From: Zygnema circumcarinatum
Taxonomy: Eukaryota; Streptophyta; Zygnematophyceae; Zygnematales; Zygnemataceae
Direction of reading: 5' to 3'
Assembly (NCBI GenBank): GCA_037447605.1
Contig: CM074811.1
Span: 2,848,515 to 2,905,090 of the forward strand
DNA length: 56,576 nt
A model generated the notes under the pieces. It was not told the origin of the DNA. It worked only from the letters and a program-made list of their open reading frames with translations, and did no database searches. The translations under genes and the position numbers were made by a program. Shown piece after piece: positions 24,451-35,022 of this stretch (its first letter is position 1; each line of letters opens with the position of its first letter).

Positions 24451-27070
24451 CGATGATGATGATGATGATGTCAATGGTGTGCATGCATGCAGGCAGTTGT
24501 GACGGTCGTTGAAGCGAGAAATCTGAAGCCTTCCCATGGAAACCTGAAGATCAAGGTGACTTCTCTCTATAAGTGCAGCCATCTGAAGCTGAAGACGAAG
24601 GGGGTCGCTCCCTCGCTCACTCCAAAGTGGGGCCAAAGTTGGAGCCTTTCCTGCGAGTCGGGCACAAAGGGCCTTCGTTTCACGCTGTCGAAGAAATGCA
24701 GCAACTTCGGGGCGATGTTTGACATGTCCAAGGAAGTGGCGGTGGCGACATTGCAATGGACAGACATCGAGCAAAGTGCCGCACTGTACATCGACGAGTT
24801 CCTCCCTTTGCATCCTTCTGAGGTATAGAAAGTTCACTTTTCTTGCACTCAAAATTTGCTCGATGATACATTTTCAAAGGACTCGGTTATTTCCAACTTT
24901 CTCAGCTTCCCCCGCTCCCTCTGCCTCTTTTGGTGTGATGATGATTCAGCCATGTAAAAAGTTAACCGGTGACCCCTCACAGTGGCCTGCTCTTCGAGTA
25001 GCGGCTTCTATCACACCGCCTGTTCCGGCTCCCTATCTCTTCAAATGTGCCCGCCGGAAAAATGCTACCGACGATGTCGGGGACCGGATTAATCGCACAG
25101 ATCAAGTCGGTCGGTGGGCAACGATTGTGCCGTTTGATCACACCGATAAACCGAAACTTTTCATTCGCGTGAAGTGAGTCTGAACGAATCCCGTAGTCAG
25201 TTAGTTGGTCAAGTTAGTCGCATTTCAACCACTGGAAAAAGATGGACAATGCTTATAAGGTCCATATCTTCTAACTATTTCATTCGTGCGTTTTCGCCAC
25301 ATGGTGCTTTTGTGGTTGTAGGGTGGCAGAGGGGAAGCTGGCTGACCCCAAATTTGAAAGGACGATGATCATATACAATTATCCGCTCGAGCCCACGACG
25401 CTTATCTCTACAGGTCTCTATGAAGCTCAATCATTCAAGTGTTGCGAACCACTTGTAACGTTTGCTAGTGGCAGAGTGTAGCGTTGTAGACGTTGTACAT
25501 GAGTTGGCGAGTTTAGGAACTTCCCCAATTTCAAGGTTTGGGTGTCTTTTTAGGCCTGTTCCGTCGGTTGCTGAGCTCTCCTTGTATTCACACTTGTATT
25601 CACACTTCTGCATGCAGCCATGAAGGAGGCACGAATCTGCGCCACTGCTCGGCAAGATCCGCCATTGAACGACATGAGCAGAACTTGGAGATCGGAAGAT
25701 GCCAAGTGGGCGCTCACTGTCTACGCCAAAGAGAAGAAGCGTGGGAATGCTCTCAGCATCGACCGACTCGTCTTGCAGGAGGTCACCTCTGTGAGTGGGC
25801 TCGCAGTGCTCTCATTCAGAAGCAGCGGTCGATATGACATCCAATGCATGTAACTCTCTCTCAGTTTAGAGAGGTGGAGCTAAGGATTTGGGGTCGCGGA
25901 TGGTCCTTTTGGGCAACAGATTCAGCTTGTGCCCGGACGGAAACTGCAATATGAAGTTCCTAATGCGAGTGAGGAGATGGAGAGCGGATTTGTAACGCTC
26001 ATTCGCTATACTCAAGCATATCCGTTTGGGACGGCGACGGCACTTTTCAACTGGAAGACTGTGGCCCTTGAGGTGCTGTCATACACTTTTAGTTCGGAGA
26101 ATTTGAACGTGTAGAACTGTTTCTGTTTTCGGATCTTTATAGCAAAAAAGCGGATGCATTTCTCTTAGTGAAGTAACAAGAGGGCTTTGCCAGGCCTCGT
26201 TTCCATGAGTGCTTTGCAGCATTTTAGGGTTCTTATGGAGCCGGGTTCTGCAGGTGTGCCCGGAGGAGAGCATTGTGCTCGCATTGAGCCTCTGCACTGC
26301 AGTGGCGCAATCAATGGCAGCCATGTACTCTGCGAGACACCACAAAATTAGCTCTACTCGAGAGCCAACAGGGTTTCGCAATAATCGGAACAATGAATGC
26401 GGTATGTGCTGACAACCACCGTTTGGAATTGTCTTGGAACTGCACTCGCGATCAATGGACTTTAATTGCGCAACATGCATTCTGCCATTAATCATGTTTA
26501 AAGCATGTCTCTATGTTGATTTAGGCAAGCAATCCCTACCCAGTTAGGCACCAAGTTCCTTTTACTGCCACCTTGCACCAACCTCGACTTACACTCCCTC
26601 CCACCCTTCTCTTCTCTCCTCTGTTGTGCCCAGAGTCTGTAACAAGCGTTGTTCATAGTCCGCTAGTAGCACCAGCGAGGCGTCCCGATTCGTTTACTCT
26701 CTGGTGGGAGTCCGACGTGCTGATGTGGAACTACGCCGTTATGACAACTGTCGCCACGTGGGACCTCTCTAAAGGAAACACAAGCGGCGGATGCGGCGGC
26801 GCTTGTGGAGGCACATGTGGAGGCGCCGATGGCGGTGCGTGTGGTGGCGGCTGCGGGGGAGGATGTGGGGGAGGATGTGGGGGAGGAGGATNNNNNNNNN
26901 NGGGGGATTCTAAGACTTCGTTCGATAAAGACGTAAGGTACAGGAGGAGCTTATTGTTTGACAAATCTGACCGAGACATAGTAAAGGTGTGTAGTCAAGC
27001 TCTGAAAGTCAAAGTCGTGTTGGCACATAGTACAAAGGTTGTGTACATTATTTGTGTACTCTATTTATAA
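22516..27070 (+). CDS. Glycine-rich domain-containing protein (DUF1399 family, GRDP-like)
   Basis: Plant GRDPs are linked to auxin and stress responses; the biochemistry is unknown. Exons: 22516-22676, 22802-22925, 23304-23546, 23668-23814, 23978-24292, 24493-24822, 24950-25173, 25322-25413, 25618-25790, then 25865-26072 (or 25926-26072), 26254-26401, and 26634 to about 27070. DUF1399 shows WVWHCHRLAP, LWNKLYPEEP, IDLMWHTHQ and HDDTDSDRSPGKKLQTGF. A C2-like segment starts at AVVTVVEARNLKP (24493). The C-terminus is a (Cys-Gly-Gly)n run typical of GRDPs, interrupted by a 10-N gap at 26892-26901. The true end is therefore uncertain and the stop at 27070 assumes the gap keeps frame. The exon at 25865 is frame-shifted if spliced at the better acceptor. 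The start ATG has a strong context. Confidence 0.85.
23031..23217. repeat. GGGAGA hexanucleotide array in GRDP intron 2
   Basis: Near-perfect GAGGGA repeats on the sense strand, the opposite polarity to the arrays in most other introns here. Confidence 0.95.
24401..24470. repeat. (GAT)n microsatellite in GRDP intron 5
   Basis: About 23 GAT units with one GAC interruption, just upstream of the acceptor at 24492. Reading through it would add a poly-Asp tract, but splicing at 24292 and 24493 keeps it out. Confidence 0.95.
26892..26901. other. Assembly gap (10 N) in the GRDP Cys-Gly repeat
   Basis: Ten unknown bases fall inside a GGGGGAGGATGT repeat coding for Cys-Gly runs. Ten is probably a placeholder length, so frame after the gap is unproven. 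Confidence 0.98.
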
Positions 27071-27379
27071 GGCTTATCATTTTGTTTGTATGTGCCGGTT
27101 TCTTTTTTGTTTGTTAGTTTATAACGGACTCCTTTCTTAGGTGCAAATCAAAACTTGATCTTGTTGGGAGTCAACGATGTCTTGATGATGACTCTCCATG
27201 AAGCAATGCGAGGGAACGCAAGCTTATGCTATGAAGAGGATGTTGTACAGTAATACATGGATTTGTATGGCTTAATACTTACATCCACGGTTGCCTTTTA
27301 AGGCTTAAAGCACATGGTTGGGCCGTGTGGGTACTAGAAGGTCTTGAGATCAACCCTATTGGAGGCGTGTTTGCTACAT

Positions 27380-27392
27380 TGGTATTAGAGCC
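27380..27392 (+). mobile_element. Possible LTR-retrotransposon primer-binding site
   Basis: TGGTATTAGAGCC differs by one base from the plant initiator-tRNA-Met primer site TGGTATCAGAGCC. It is preceded by ...GCTACA, ending in CA as a 5' LTR would. No matching 3' LTR or coding domain was found, so this would be a decayed or miniature element. Chance resemblance is possible. Confidence 0.3.
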
Positions 27393-27738
27393 TAAAGACT
27401 GGTATTTGCGATCCACTATAAGAACGCCGTGATCTATAAGCATGGTACAGAAGATTGGTTGAATTGCAGCAACCTCCCAATGATGGGAAGGTGTCAACCA
27501 AAGGTTAACGTGGTAAACGAACTTGAACGCATAGTAAAAACCCTCTGGGAGTAGTATCCACCTCAAATATCAATGTTGACGCTGTCAAATCTGTAAAGAA
27601 CTGAACTTTATTAAGGTAGTGAAGGCAAAAGAAGAGATTTCTCTCTAGATTTGTATTCGACTGCCCGCTTGTCAACAAACAAGGGAGTGCTTATCGTTTT
27701 GATATTGTTCACATTTCACAAAAAGGACAAAAGTTTTG

Positions 27739-27789
27739 TGGGTGCGACACCGAGACTTCCCAGGAGGTCACCCGTCCTAATACTATTCC
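27739..27789 (-). pseudogene. 5S rRNA 3'-half fragment
   Basis: The minus strand reads as the last about 50 bases of a plant 5S rRNA, including the conserved GGGTGACCTCCTGGGAAGT and ending GTGTCGCACCC. The 5' half, with box A and the intermediate element, is absent; it is replaced by unrelated sequence and a GGGT run. A TATAAATA lies about 55 bp upstream on the minus strand. It could be a solo pseudogene or part of a 5S-carrying retroelement. Confidence 0.75.
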
Positions 27790-27960
27790 GGTCTACAAGC
27801 AATAGGTAGGGTGGGTGGGTGGGTGGGTGGGTACCAATTGTATTTATACGCCCCCACCCGGCCCCACTCATGCCCAATGCGCTGTGTGCATACCGACAAA
27901 GTGACAACCGTTCTGATTAACGGCACAGGCCTGATCTGTAGGGCACATCGCAAGGTCAGC

Positions 27961-28074
27961 CCGCCGCCGGCGGCTGCCGGCTGGCACTCGAACCGGCCGG
28001 CAGTCCCGAGCCCTCCCCACCGTGGCCGGTCGCCGGCGGCCGACCGGCAGTCGGCCACAGCCTTCGCCGGCGAG
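27961..28074. repeat. CCGG-dense palindromic block
   Basis: About 110 bp with many CCGGC/GCCGG units and overlapping inverted repeats, for example GTGGCCG (28022-28028) with CGGCCAC (28052-28058), and GCCGGCTGG with CCGGCCGGC just before. It is far more GC-rich than its flanks. Confidence 0.6.
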
Positions 28075-28438
28075 GACCTGTTTTGGCGTCTTCTGGTGTA
28101 CACTATACCCCTTTACTTTTGCCACGCTGTAATCGAACCCTAAAATGGAATCTGCCGGTTTGTCGCCGCCTGTGCCGAATGTCGGCGTTCTGTTTTTCCC
28201 ACCTGGAAGTCAATAATGACCGTACAATACAAATGTACGGTCAGTTGGCCCTAAACGGTCCGTCGCCCACCGATCCTGGACGCTGGGCGGCTCCGTTCAT
28301 TCCTTGACTTACGTGTCAGTCACCTATTGGTTAGGCTCCAGAAAAAGTACATGGTCATACGGACGCACTGTACGAACGACCTCTTCCGGAGACCCCGACT
28401 GGCCAACGGTCGGGGTCGGCCACCGACCGTCACTCCCT

Positions 28439-28471
28439 GTCACGTCACATCGTGTCACGTCGCGTCACGTC
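28439..28471. promoter_or_regulatory. Three-copy GTCACGTC array upstream of GT61
   Basis: GTCACGTC occurs at 28439-28446, 28454-28461 and 28464-28471. Each has an ACGT core as bound by plant bZIP factors. It sits about 475 bp before the GT61 start. Confidence 0.5.
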
Positions 28472-28945
28472 GTTTTTTTTTTCCTGGAAGGGGCTTTTCT
28501 GGTTTACAGGGCGAGGGAGGTCCGCAGAGATGGCTGGTGGGGAGGGAGGGAGGGAGAGGGAGAGGGAGAGGGAGAGGGAGAGGGAGGGAGAGGGAGTAGC
28601 GTAGGGGGAGGGAGGGTGGGAGGGGGGGGGAGAGAGGGAGATAGGGAGTGGAAGGGGGGAGAAGGGCAGAAGGAGAGAAGGGGAGAAGGGGAGAAGGGGA
28701 GAGGGAGTGGGGAGGGGGAGGGGGAGGGGGAGGGGGGGAGAGAGGGAGAGGGCATGAAAAGGAGGCCTTTCGGTTGCAGTATTAGGGTTAGGAGGAGAGA
28801 TGAGTTAGGGTTCCGGAGAGGTATGCAGGTTTTTATTATTGATGATTGGACGGGAGAGAGTGGTGGGGAGGGAAGAGTCGACTGAACCGTTGGTTTGATC
28901 ACATTGTACATATCAGCTTTATTCGCTCCAGGTGTTCCTTTAAGT

Positions 28946-31900
28946 ATGGAGGGTATAAGAGACAGAAGAGGGCACTTACAACCGTCAGGTGACATGCATT
29001 CGGCGAAGAGAAACCTTTCAAATTTGAATATATTCTCAATATACGCGTTAACGACGCTCGTTTTATGCTTAACTCATGTACCAGCGACAGCAGCTGATGT
29101 GTCGGCTGAGTCATTTGCGAGTGTAGAAGCTCCTGAAGTCTCGCAAATGCATGAGGAAGAGGAGAGCGGGAGGAGGATCACAGACATGTTGAAGCTGGCA
29201 GAGTCTTGGGAAGACATTTACGGCTTAAGCGAGGCGGGGGAGTACACATTTGGAGACTTTAATGTGTCCAGCATTGATTCTTTCAAAGGCGTTCAAGAAT
29301 CGACTAAAAGTGGTACACATTTGAAGCAGCCTTTGGGGAAATCGTCCTCTCGGAGGCGCCTAATTGCAGACGAAGAGGAGGTTCCGATCCACCGATTCGG
29401 AGGGCGGAGGTATCGACCGAAGCGTTGGACGGAAAACTTAGATAGGCTGCTCTCGAAGGGAGTGAGAGATAGGAGAGAGCAGGAGAAGAGAGAGAGAGGC
29501 TCCCTGCGGAAAGAATGGCTGCAAGATGAGCTCCGCCGCGACAGAATGATACAGACGTACCTGGACTACTTCAAGCACATCCCAGGAGTTCAATACAACA
29601 AGACAGGCTTCGGCTACACCAAATGCAGTGGAGGAGCTTGCCCTAATTTTGAGCCCTGCGAAGGAACGGGAACAACCTGCCCCTGGGACAGCCCCTGCTA
29701 CGCTCGAAACTTTACGGAAATTCAAGCTTGCCATTTGCCAGACATGGTCGATGTCGACCAGCCCATTCCTAAGCCGCCGGAGAACTGCCCCTTTTTAGGG
29801 TTTGAGGAAGTTCGGGGGGCGAAAGTGGGAATTATTGACCCTAAATGCACGCATCCCATAGACTTTGTTCGGCATGAGCAGCTCATGAACCAAGTGTTTG
29901 TGCTGCATGATGTCTACATGAACTCTAGGGGCCAAATCTTCAACGCAACGCACAATTTTGATCGGAACGGCTGCGGGAATGAGTTTCCGGTGAGTATAGC
30001 TTCAAGCTGTTTAGCCCGGCGACCTTCTAATTTGCAGAATTTTCTTTAGCTTCCGATCATGGTGGTTGCTTTTTTTTTTTCTGTTCCTTGTGAGCTGCTC
30101 TCTAATTCAAGTCGCTCTCAAGTTCAGCTATGCTGTTGTGTTTGTGTGGACCCGTGTCTGGGAAAGGTTTTTTTTTCAACAAAAAGTAGAAAAATGCTTT
30201 CCAGTTTTTCAAGTTAATGCTTATTGCCCTTAAAAATACTGCAACCTGAGTCAGTTTCCTATTGCATTTCACTTTTACACTATTGACTACACTGCTTGAA
30301 CCGCCATTGCTTTTGAAAACCAGTGTAGTCCTTTACTAGATTGAGGTTTCTGTTCTTGAAAATGAGCTCTACCTTATCAGAAAAAGTTCCGATCATCGTC
30401 TTGCATGGCTCAATGAGTTTTTCGCTCAGGCAGGTCCATTAAATGCTTAAAGAAAAACTTGAAGTATGTATACGACGAGTGTCGGCGCCTTAAATACTTA
30501 AAATTTCTTATCATTTGTCCACCCATACAGTTATATTTCAGAGCTTATTTCAACTTCCTGCTATCTCTACATTGACGAGATAGATAGTTGCAGTCGAGAT
30601 TCATTCCTTCTTTTTCTTTTTTCTTTTTTTCTTTTTTTTTTGTTAGATTTCCACTAATGTGGGGCTGGCTATGGGTGCTTTGCAGTATGTATATCCCGCG
30701 GAAACGACTCGAGTGACGGTTTTTGACGAAGTTGTGAATTTGGCGAACTGGAATGCGTGGGCTTTCTATCACGGAGTGATCGAAATGCTCCCAAACTTCT
30801 ACTTGCTGTCGACCATCCTCAAGTCGATGAAGGGGATTCCGATAACTCATCGTATTGGGCAGGTGAACCGCTAAAGCCCTTCTTGACTTTGAGAGTATCA
30901 AGTGACTTTAGAGAACAGAGAAAATGACTTTAGCTTTCACCATGCTGTTTTGCCACTGCTATTGCAAAGGCCCCTTACTCAGCTATGCTTATTCCCTTTG
31001 TGGCTTTGCCATTGGTCAAGGTCGAAATTGCTTTAAAGCGGAAAGGGTTTATTCCCTAATGCAACTTTACTTTACTTGGACTGTGTGGGTGCATTCAGCC
31101 GGTGTTTTTGGAGACTGTGGGGCAGCACATATTGGGCCTCTCCGTGGAGAGCCTAAACTTGCACACTATTCCAAACGATGAGCTTTTCTTTGCGAAGAAA
31201 GTAATTCAGGTACTGCTAACACAAAAAAAAAAATTGAAAGAAAGGAGCCAAGGACGAACCAAATGGTCCCTTTATGTTAATACTTCAGGATTGACTTCAA
31301 TGCACAAGAAGACAACCTTTTTTTGGAACATTCAGTTAGCATGATTCCCTAAACCTAATACAAAGGCAACTGCAGGTCTAGCTAGCAACCAAGTCATTCA
31401 AAGTAGTTTTGTCCCGCACACCCCCCTCCCCTCCCCTTTCCTCCTCCCCCCCCCCCTCTTTTCTTTCATCGATCTGTAGTCCTGACAGAATGCCGTTACG
31501 TAAAGCCCAAAACAGTAAGAATATGAATTATAGAGCGCTTTTATAAGGCTGTCCTTCGAAATGGGCAACAATAAACATAGAGGGAGTGTGAGATTCTGCT
31601 AGAAATGCATTCTCATCAAACGTTTTCAAACACTTTTCGATATGCGTATGGAAACGTGATCCGGAATCTTCAATCATACTCATTGTTATGCTTTTCTTGC
31701 AAAAGAAAGCAACTACATGTGGTGAGACAGGACTCATGCAGTAAATACAGATAACTAAACGCATGTAGGCTCGTCGTTTTTGCTTCAGACTGAATGGAAA
31801 CATGTGGGGTCGTTTGAGAGATCGAAGATCGAGCGTCAGTCAGTCTATACCATAAGTTAGCAAATAGAACAAAGTAAAATTCCTTGACCCCCCCCCCCCC

Positions 31901-32871
31901 ACTCTGTGTCTTTCTCTCTCACTCTCTCTCCTTCTCCCTCTCCCTCTCCCTCTCCCTCGCCCTCTCCCTCTCCCTCTCCCTTTCCCTTTCCCTTTCCTCA
32001 GCCGTTATACCAATGGTGTGCGAGACCTAGCCGAAAATTGTGGCTGGAATTCCGCAAAAAATATCTCGTTCCAAGAGATGGCATTCCTATGTTCAACCCT
32101 GATTGGTCGCTCAGGGAGCCGGAGACACCTGCCTCTCCTGGTGATAAAGTGTCAAAGGATTGGCTCGTTGTGCTCGGGAAGAGATATCACACAAGGGGGT
32201 TGGCTCAGAGTGACGAAGTGGAGGAATACATGAGGAAGCTCTTTCCCACAGAGCGAGTGGTGATTTTCGATGGAAGTCTCTCTATAGTCCAAGGTAAGAA
32301 ATGGAGGTTCTTACTTCTTTCATATGTCACGGGTCAAAAGCGGTAAGGGAAAGAGGATTTCGCTCAGTTCGCTGCTTTTTCTGAAGAGTAAGGGAAGCAA
32401 AGTAGAAGGGCAATTGACTGTTTGGGTTTTTTCATGAGGTAGATCTGTCTTGCTGGTATTGGCTGTCTCTAACGGACAGTATGGGCAGACGAAATCCGGT
32501 TGAATGGGCAAAATGTGAATATATGAACGTGCGTTTCTTTTTGTGATTTTGCAGCGAAGGAGATGTTCAACCGAGCGCGTCTCTATGTGGCCGTACACGG
32601 TGCAGCTATGACCAACATGATCTTTATGCCCTTTAATGGGTTTGTGCTGGAAATGAGACCACGGCTGTACCACAACTCCTGCTATCACTACCTGGCGGAG
32701 GTCTGCAGTCAGGAGTACTTTCTCACATTTGGGGATGGGAACAAAGACTCGCACACAACTGTCAATCTAACCGAAGTTTTTGACGTGCTCAAAACGATCG
32801 CAAAGAGAATGGATGAGCAACAGGAGGGCTCATCCAACCTTGCGAGACTTGAAAACTGGAGGGAGCAATGA
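28946..32871 (+). CDS. Glycosyltransferase family 61 (DUF563) protein
   Basis: Probably a Golgi type II glycosyltransferase; plant GT61 members add xylose or arabinose to N-glycans or wall polymers, and the acceptor here is unknown. Exons: 28946-29989, 30647-30862, 31099-31209, 32002-32293, 32555-32871 (TGA). They total 1980 nt and 659 residues. A hydrophobic segment near residues 30-47 (FSIYALTTLVLCLTHV) is a signal anchor; the in-frame ATG at 28994 is a possible later start. Residues about 70-225 are charged and Arg-rich, followed by a Cys-rich stretch around YTKCSGGACPNFEPCEGTG. The DUF563 domain runs from FEEVRGAKVG to the end: WAFYHGVIEMLPNFYLL, WLVVLGKRYHTRGL, then the signature VAVHGAAMTNMIFMP and the acidic VLEMRP. 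The family is clear. The N-terminal third I do not recognise. Confidence 0.88.
31915..31998. repeat. CTCTCC array at the 3' end of GT61 intron 3
   Basis: A pyrimidine hexanucleotide array on the sense strand runs straight into the acceptor at 32000-32001, so it doubles as the polypyrimidine tract. Confidence 0.9.
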
Positions 32872-35022
32872 GTCAAAGGGTCATCTCATTGTAGAAAGCA
32901 TTTTCGACCTTAATTGAGGGCTCCTCTCAAGGATTGGAGCATGGATGTGAGAGTGAGAGGGGGGAGGAAACTGCATGAGAAAAAAACTTGACTTTCGGGT
33001 GGCACAGTGAAGTTTACGGTAGTTTTTGAACAGCATGCAGAAGGGTGCGTGCAGTTCTTTATTTTTATTTTTTTTGTATTGAGTTCATTGGTTTCACATT
33101 CGCTTTCTTGATAGGTTAAGGGAGTGAGGCTGTGAATTTCCGTAAGCTTCCAGTAGGTTCAGTAGGTAGGACCACAGGTAGACCTTCTGCATTGCCAGGG
33201 CAAACGTGCGACACTCTTGTGAATTGTAATAGATGTAAAATCAACCATGAAAGAAATTGTTGACGCCATTCACGAGAGCGAAGTTTTCGGGGTCTGATGA
33301 AAATTTGGGATTTTTTTAGGACTTTTGGCTTGACGAGTCATCATCGCTAAATCAATTGGAAGCTCCCTGACCCCATTTCCTTGGGGAGAGGCTGAGGGAT
33401 ATATGATGACGAGGAGGTCGAGAGGAGGATACGAATGTTGGGAGAGGAAAAAGGAGAAAGGGAAGGTAGAATGAGGATGAGGGAGAGCGGGTTGAGAGTA
33501 GCGAGGTGAGAGCGAAAGGGGAGGGAGGAAAGAGACAAAAAAAAGGTATCAGAAGTCAATTGGGAAGACGCAATGTTAGTGTGAATGGAGGGTTGACAGA
33601 GGGAGTGTTGGAGAGTTGGGGGGTGGGAGAGGGAAAGAGTGATGGAGTGATAACACAAGGGAGAGGGGCAGGGAGAGGAAAGGCGAGAGAGGTGGGACAG
33701 AGAGGGGAATGGAGAGAGGAACGAGAGGAGAGGACAGAAGGGAAGTAGAAAAGAATAGAATGGAGAGAATGATGAGAATGAGTGGAAATCGTATGAATAA
33801 CATGAAGAAATATACTTCTGAAAGTTCCATTTATGTATTGTAGTGAACCGATTGGCATAGAAATAATTTCGACAATGTTCGTCACGAATTTGCAATATCT
33901 CCCAAATCAACGCCTTCAGAATATTCTGCTTTAACTCAAATACCAATTCCGAATGTTACTGACTGCGATTGGCATCGGACAAAGGTACAAACTTTGATCC
34001 CATAGAGAACTTCTTTCTCATTTTTCACACTGATGTTCCAAGCAAAGCAATAAAATTCCAGATCCTGTTTTCTCGGTGATGAAACCAGTCCGGTCGAATG
34101 GCTTAACTCAATTAAATTGCAATACGTTCTTTTTTTTTGAACCCCAGAACCACGCACACAGTCGGTATTACTATACCCCTGTCAACAAACTAACCTTCAT
34201 CAAAGAAAGAGACAAAAAAAACTTTATTCTCATCACAATCAACGAAATGGACAGAAAAACTGCAGTTCCGGCAAACCTCCCATGCATAAAGATAGGTGGG
34301 GGGCAACACAACACAAGAAGTGAAACAGAAAGCAATGCATTCCTTCCCAATAAAGGACAGCTGCAGTAAGGGCTGCCTCACCGGGAGGAGACTCAAATTT
34401 TGGCTGTTTCTGCATTGTATTCTAAACATAGAATTGAACAATTTGATAGGTGTGCATCCTCTATGAATAGTCAGGAAATCTGCCTTCAGCAAAGCTGGAA
34501 CTGGCCTGCCTCCCTCCCTCCCTCCCGTCCCTCCCTTTTACCCTCCCTTTTGCCCTCCCTCCATCCCCCTCCTGCGCCCTTCCCTTCCCTTCCCATCCCT
34601 GCCTCCCTCTAAGCACTATACAGCATTTCATGGACAAGAAATAATCACAGCCCCCCCCTTAACTGCTAAATCCTAATCACCTACTTCCCCCCAGCCTCTA
34701 TTATGTTGCGGCCTCTTCCAGGCAATTTCACAAAGTAACAATCAGAGGAGGTCATACCCTAAATGACTTCCGCATTTTTCCCCTCCACAGACTCCTGCTT
34801 TCCCACTACTCTTATCTTCCTTCGAAGCGTAACCCATGTCCCCGTTGTCGTGCATCCCAACGATTCACCCAAATGATTCTACAACTGTACACATCAATTT
34901 TTTCTTCACATGGCAACAGAGAATTTGGCGGCAGCACCTGTCGAGCATGCTGCAGAGGGATTGATCGCGGGACCTTACCATATTCTCTGTTCTTTACAGT
35001 GTATGTCACATAATCCGGAGAG
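32872..35022. other. Convergent intergenic region between GT61 and the HNH gene
   Basis: The GT61 3' flank comes first. A purine-rich tract of about 330 bp (33420-33750) and a CCCT-rich tract (34505-34615) are low complexity. Short frames across them have no family features. I see no gene. Confidence 0.5.

Larger units (their letters stand above)
27071..28945. other. Repeat-rich intergenic region before GT61
   Basis: No coding signal is seen. It contains a possible LTR-element primer site (27380-27392), a 5S rRNA-derived fragment (27739-27789), a CCGG-dense block (27961-28074), short palindromes (28217-28243, 28391-28417), an ACGT array (28439-28471) and a GGGAGA/GGGGAGA purine tract (28541-28760), the last probably in the promoter or leader of GT61. 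Confidence 0.6.

Noticed and set aside
27330-27400. tRNA gene near 27340-27400
   Set aside because: No cloverleaf could be formed and no B box of the GGTTCGANTCC type is present; only a primer-site-like match is seen.
28895-28945. Earlier GT61 start at 28895
   Set aside because: That codon is TTG; ATG codons are at 28946 and 28994.
33347-33946. 200-codon minus-strand frame downstream of GT61
   Set aside because: Ser/Pro/Leu-rich product of a purine-rich tract without splice support or family features.
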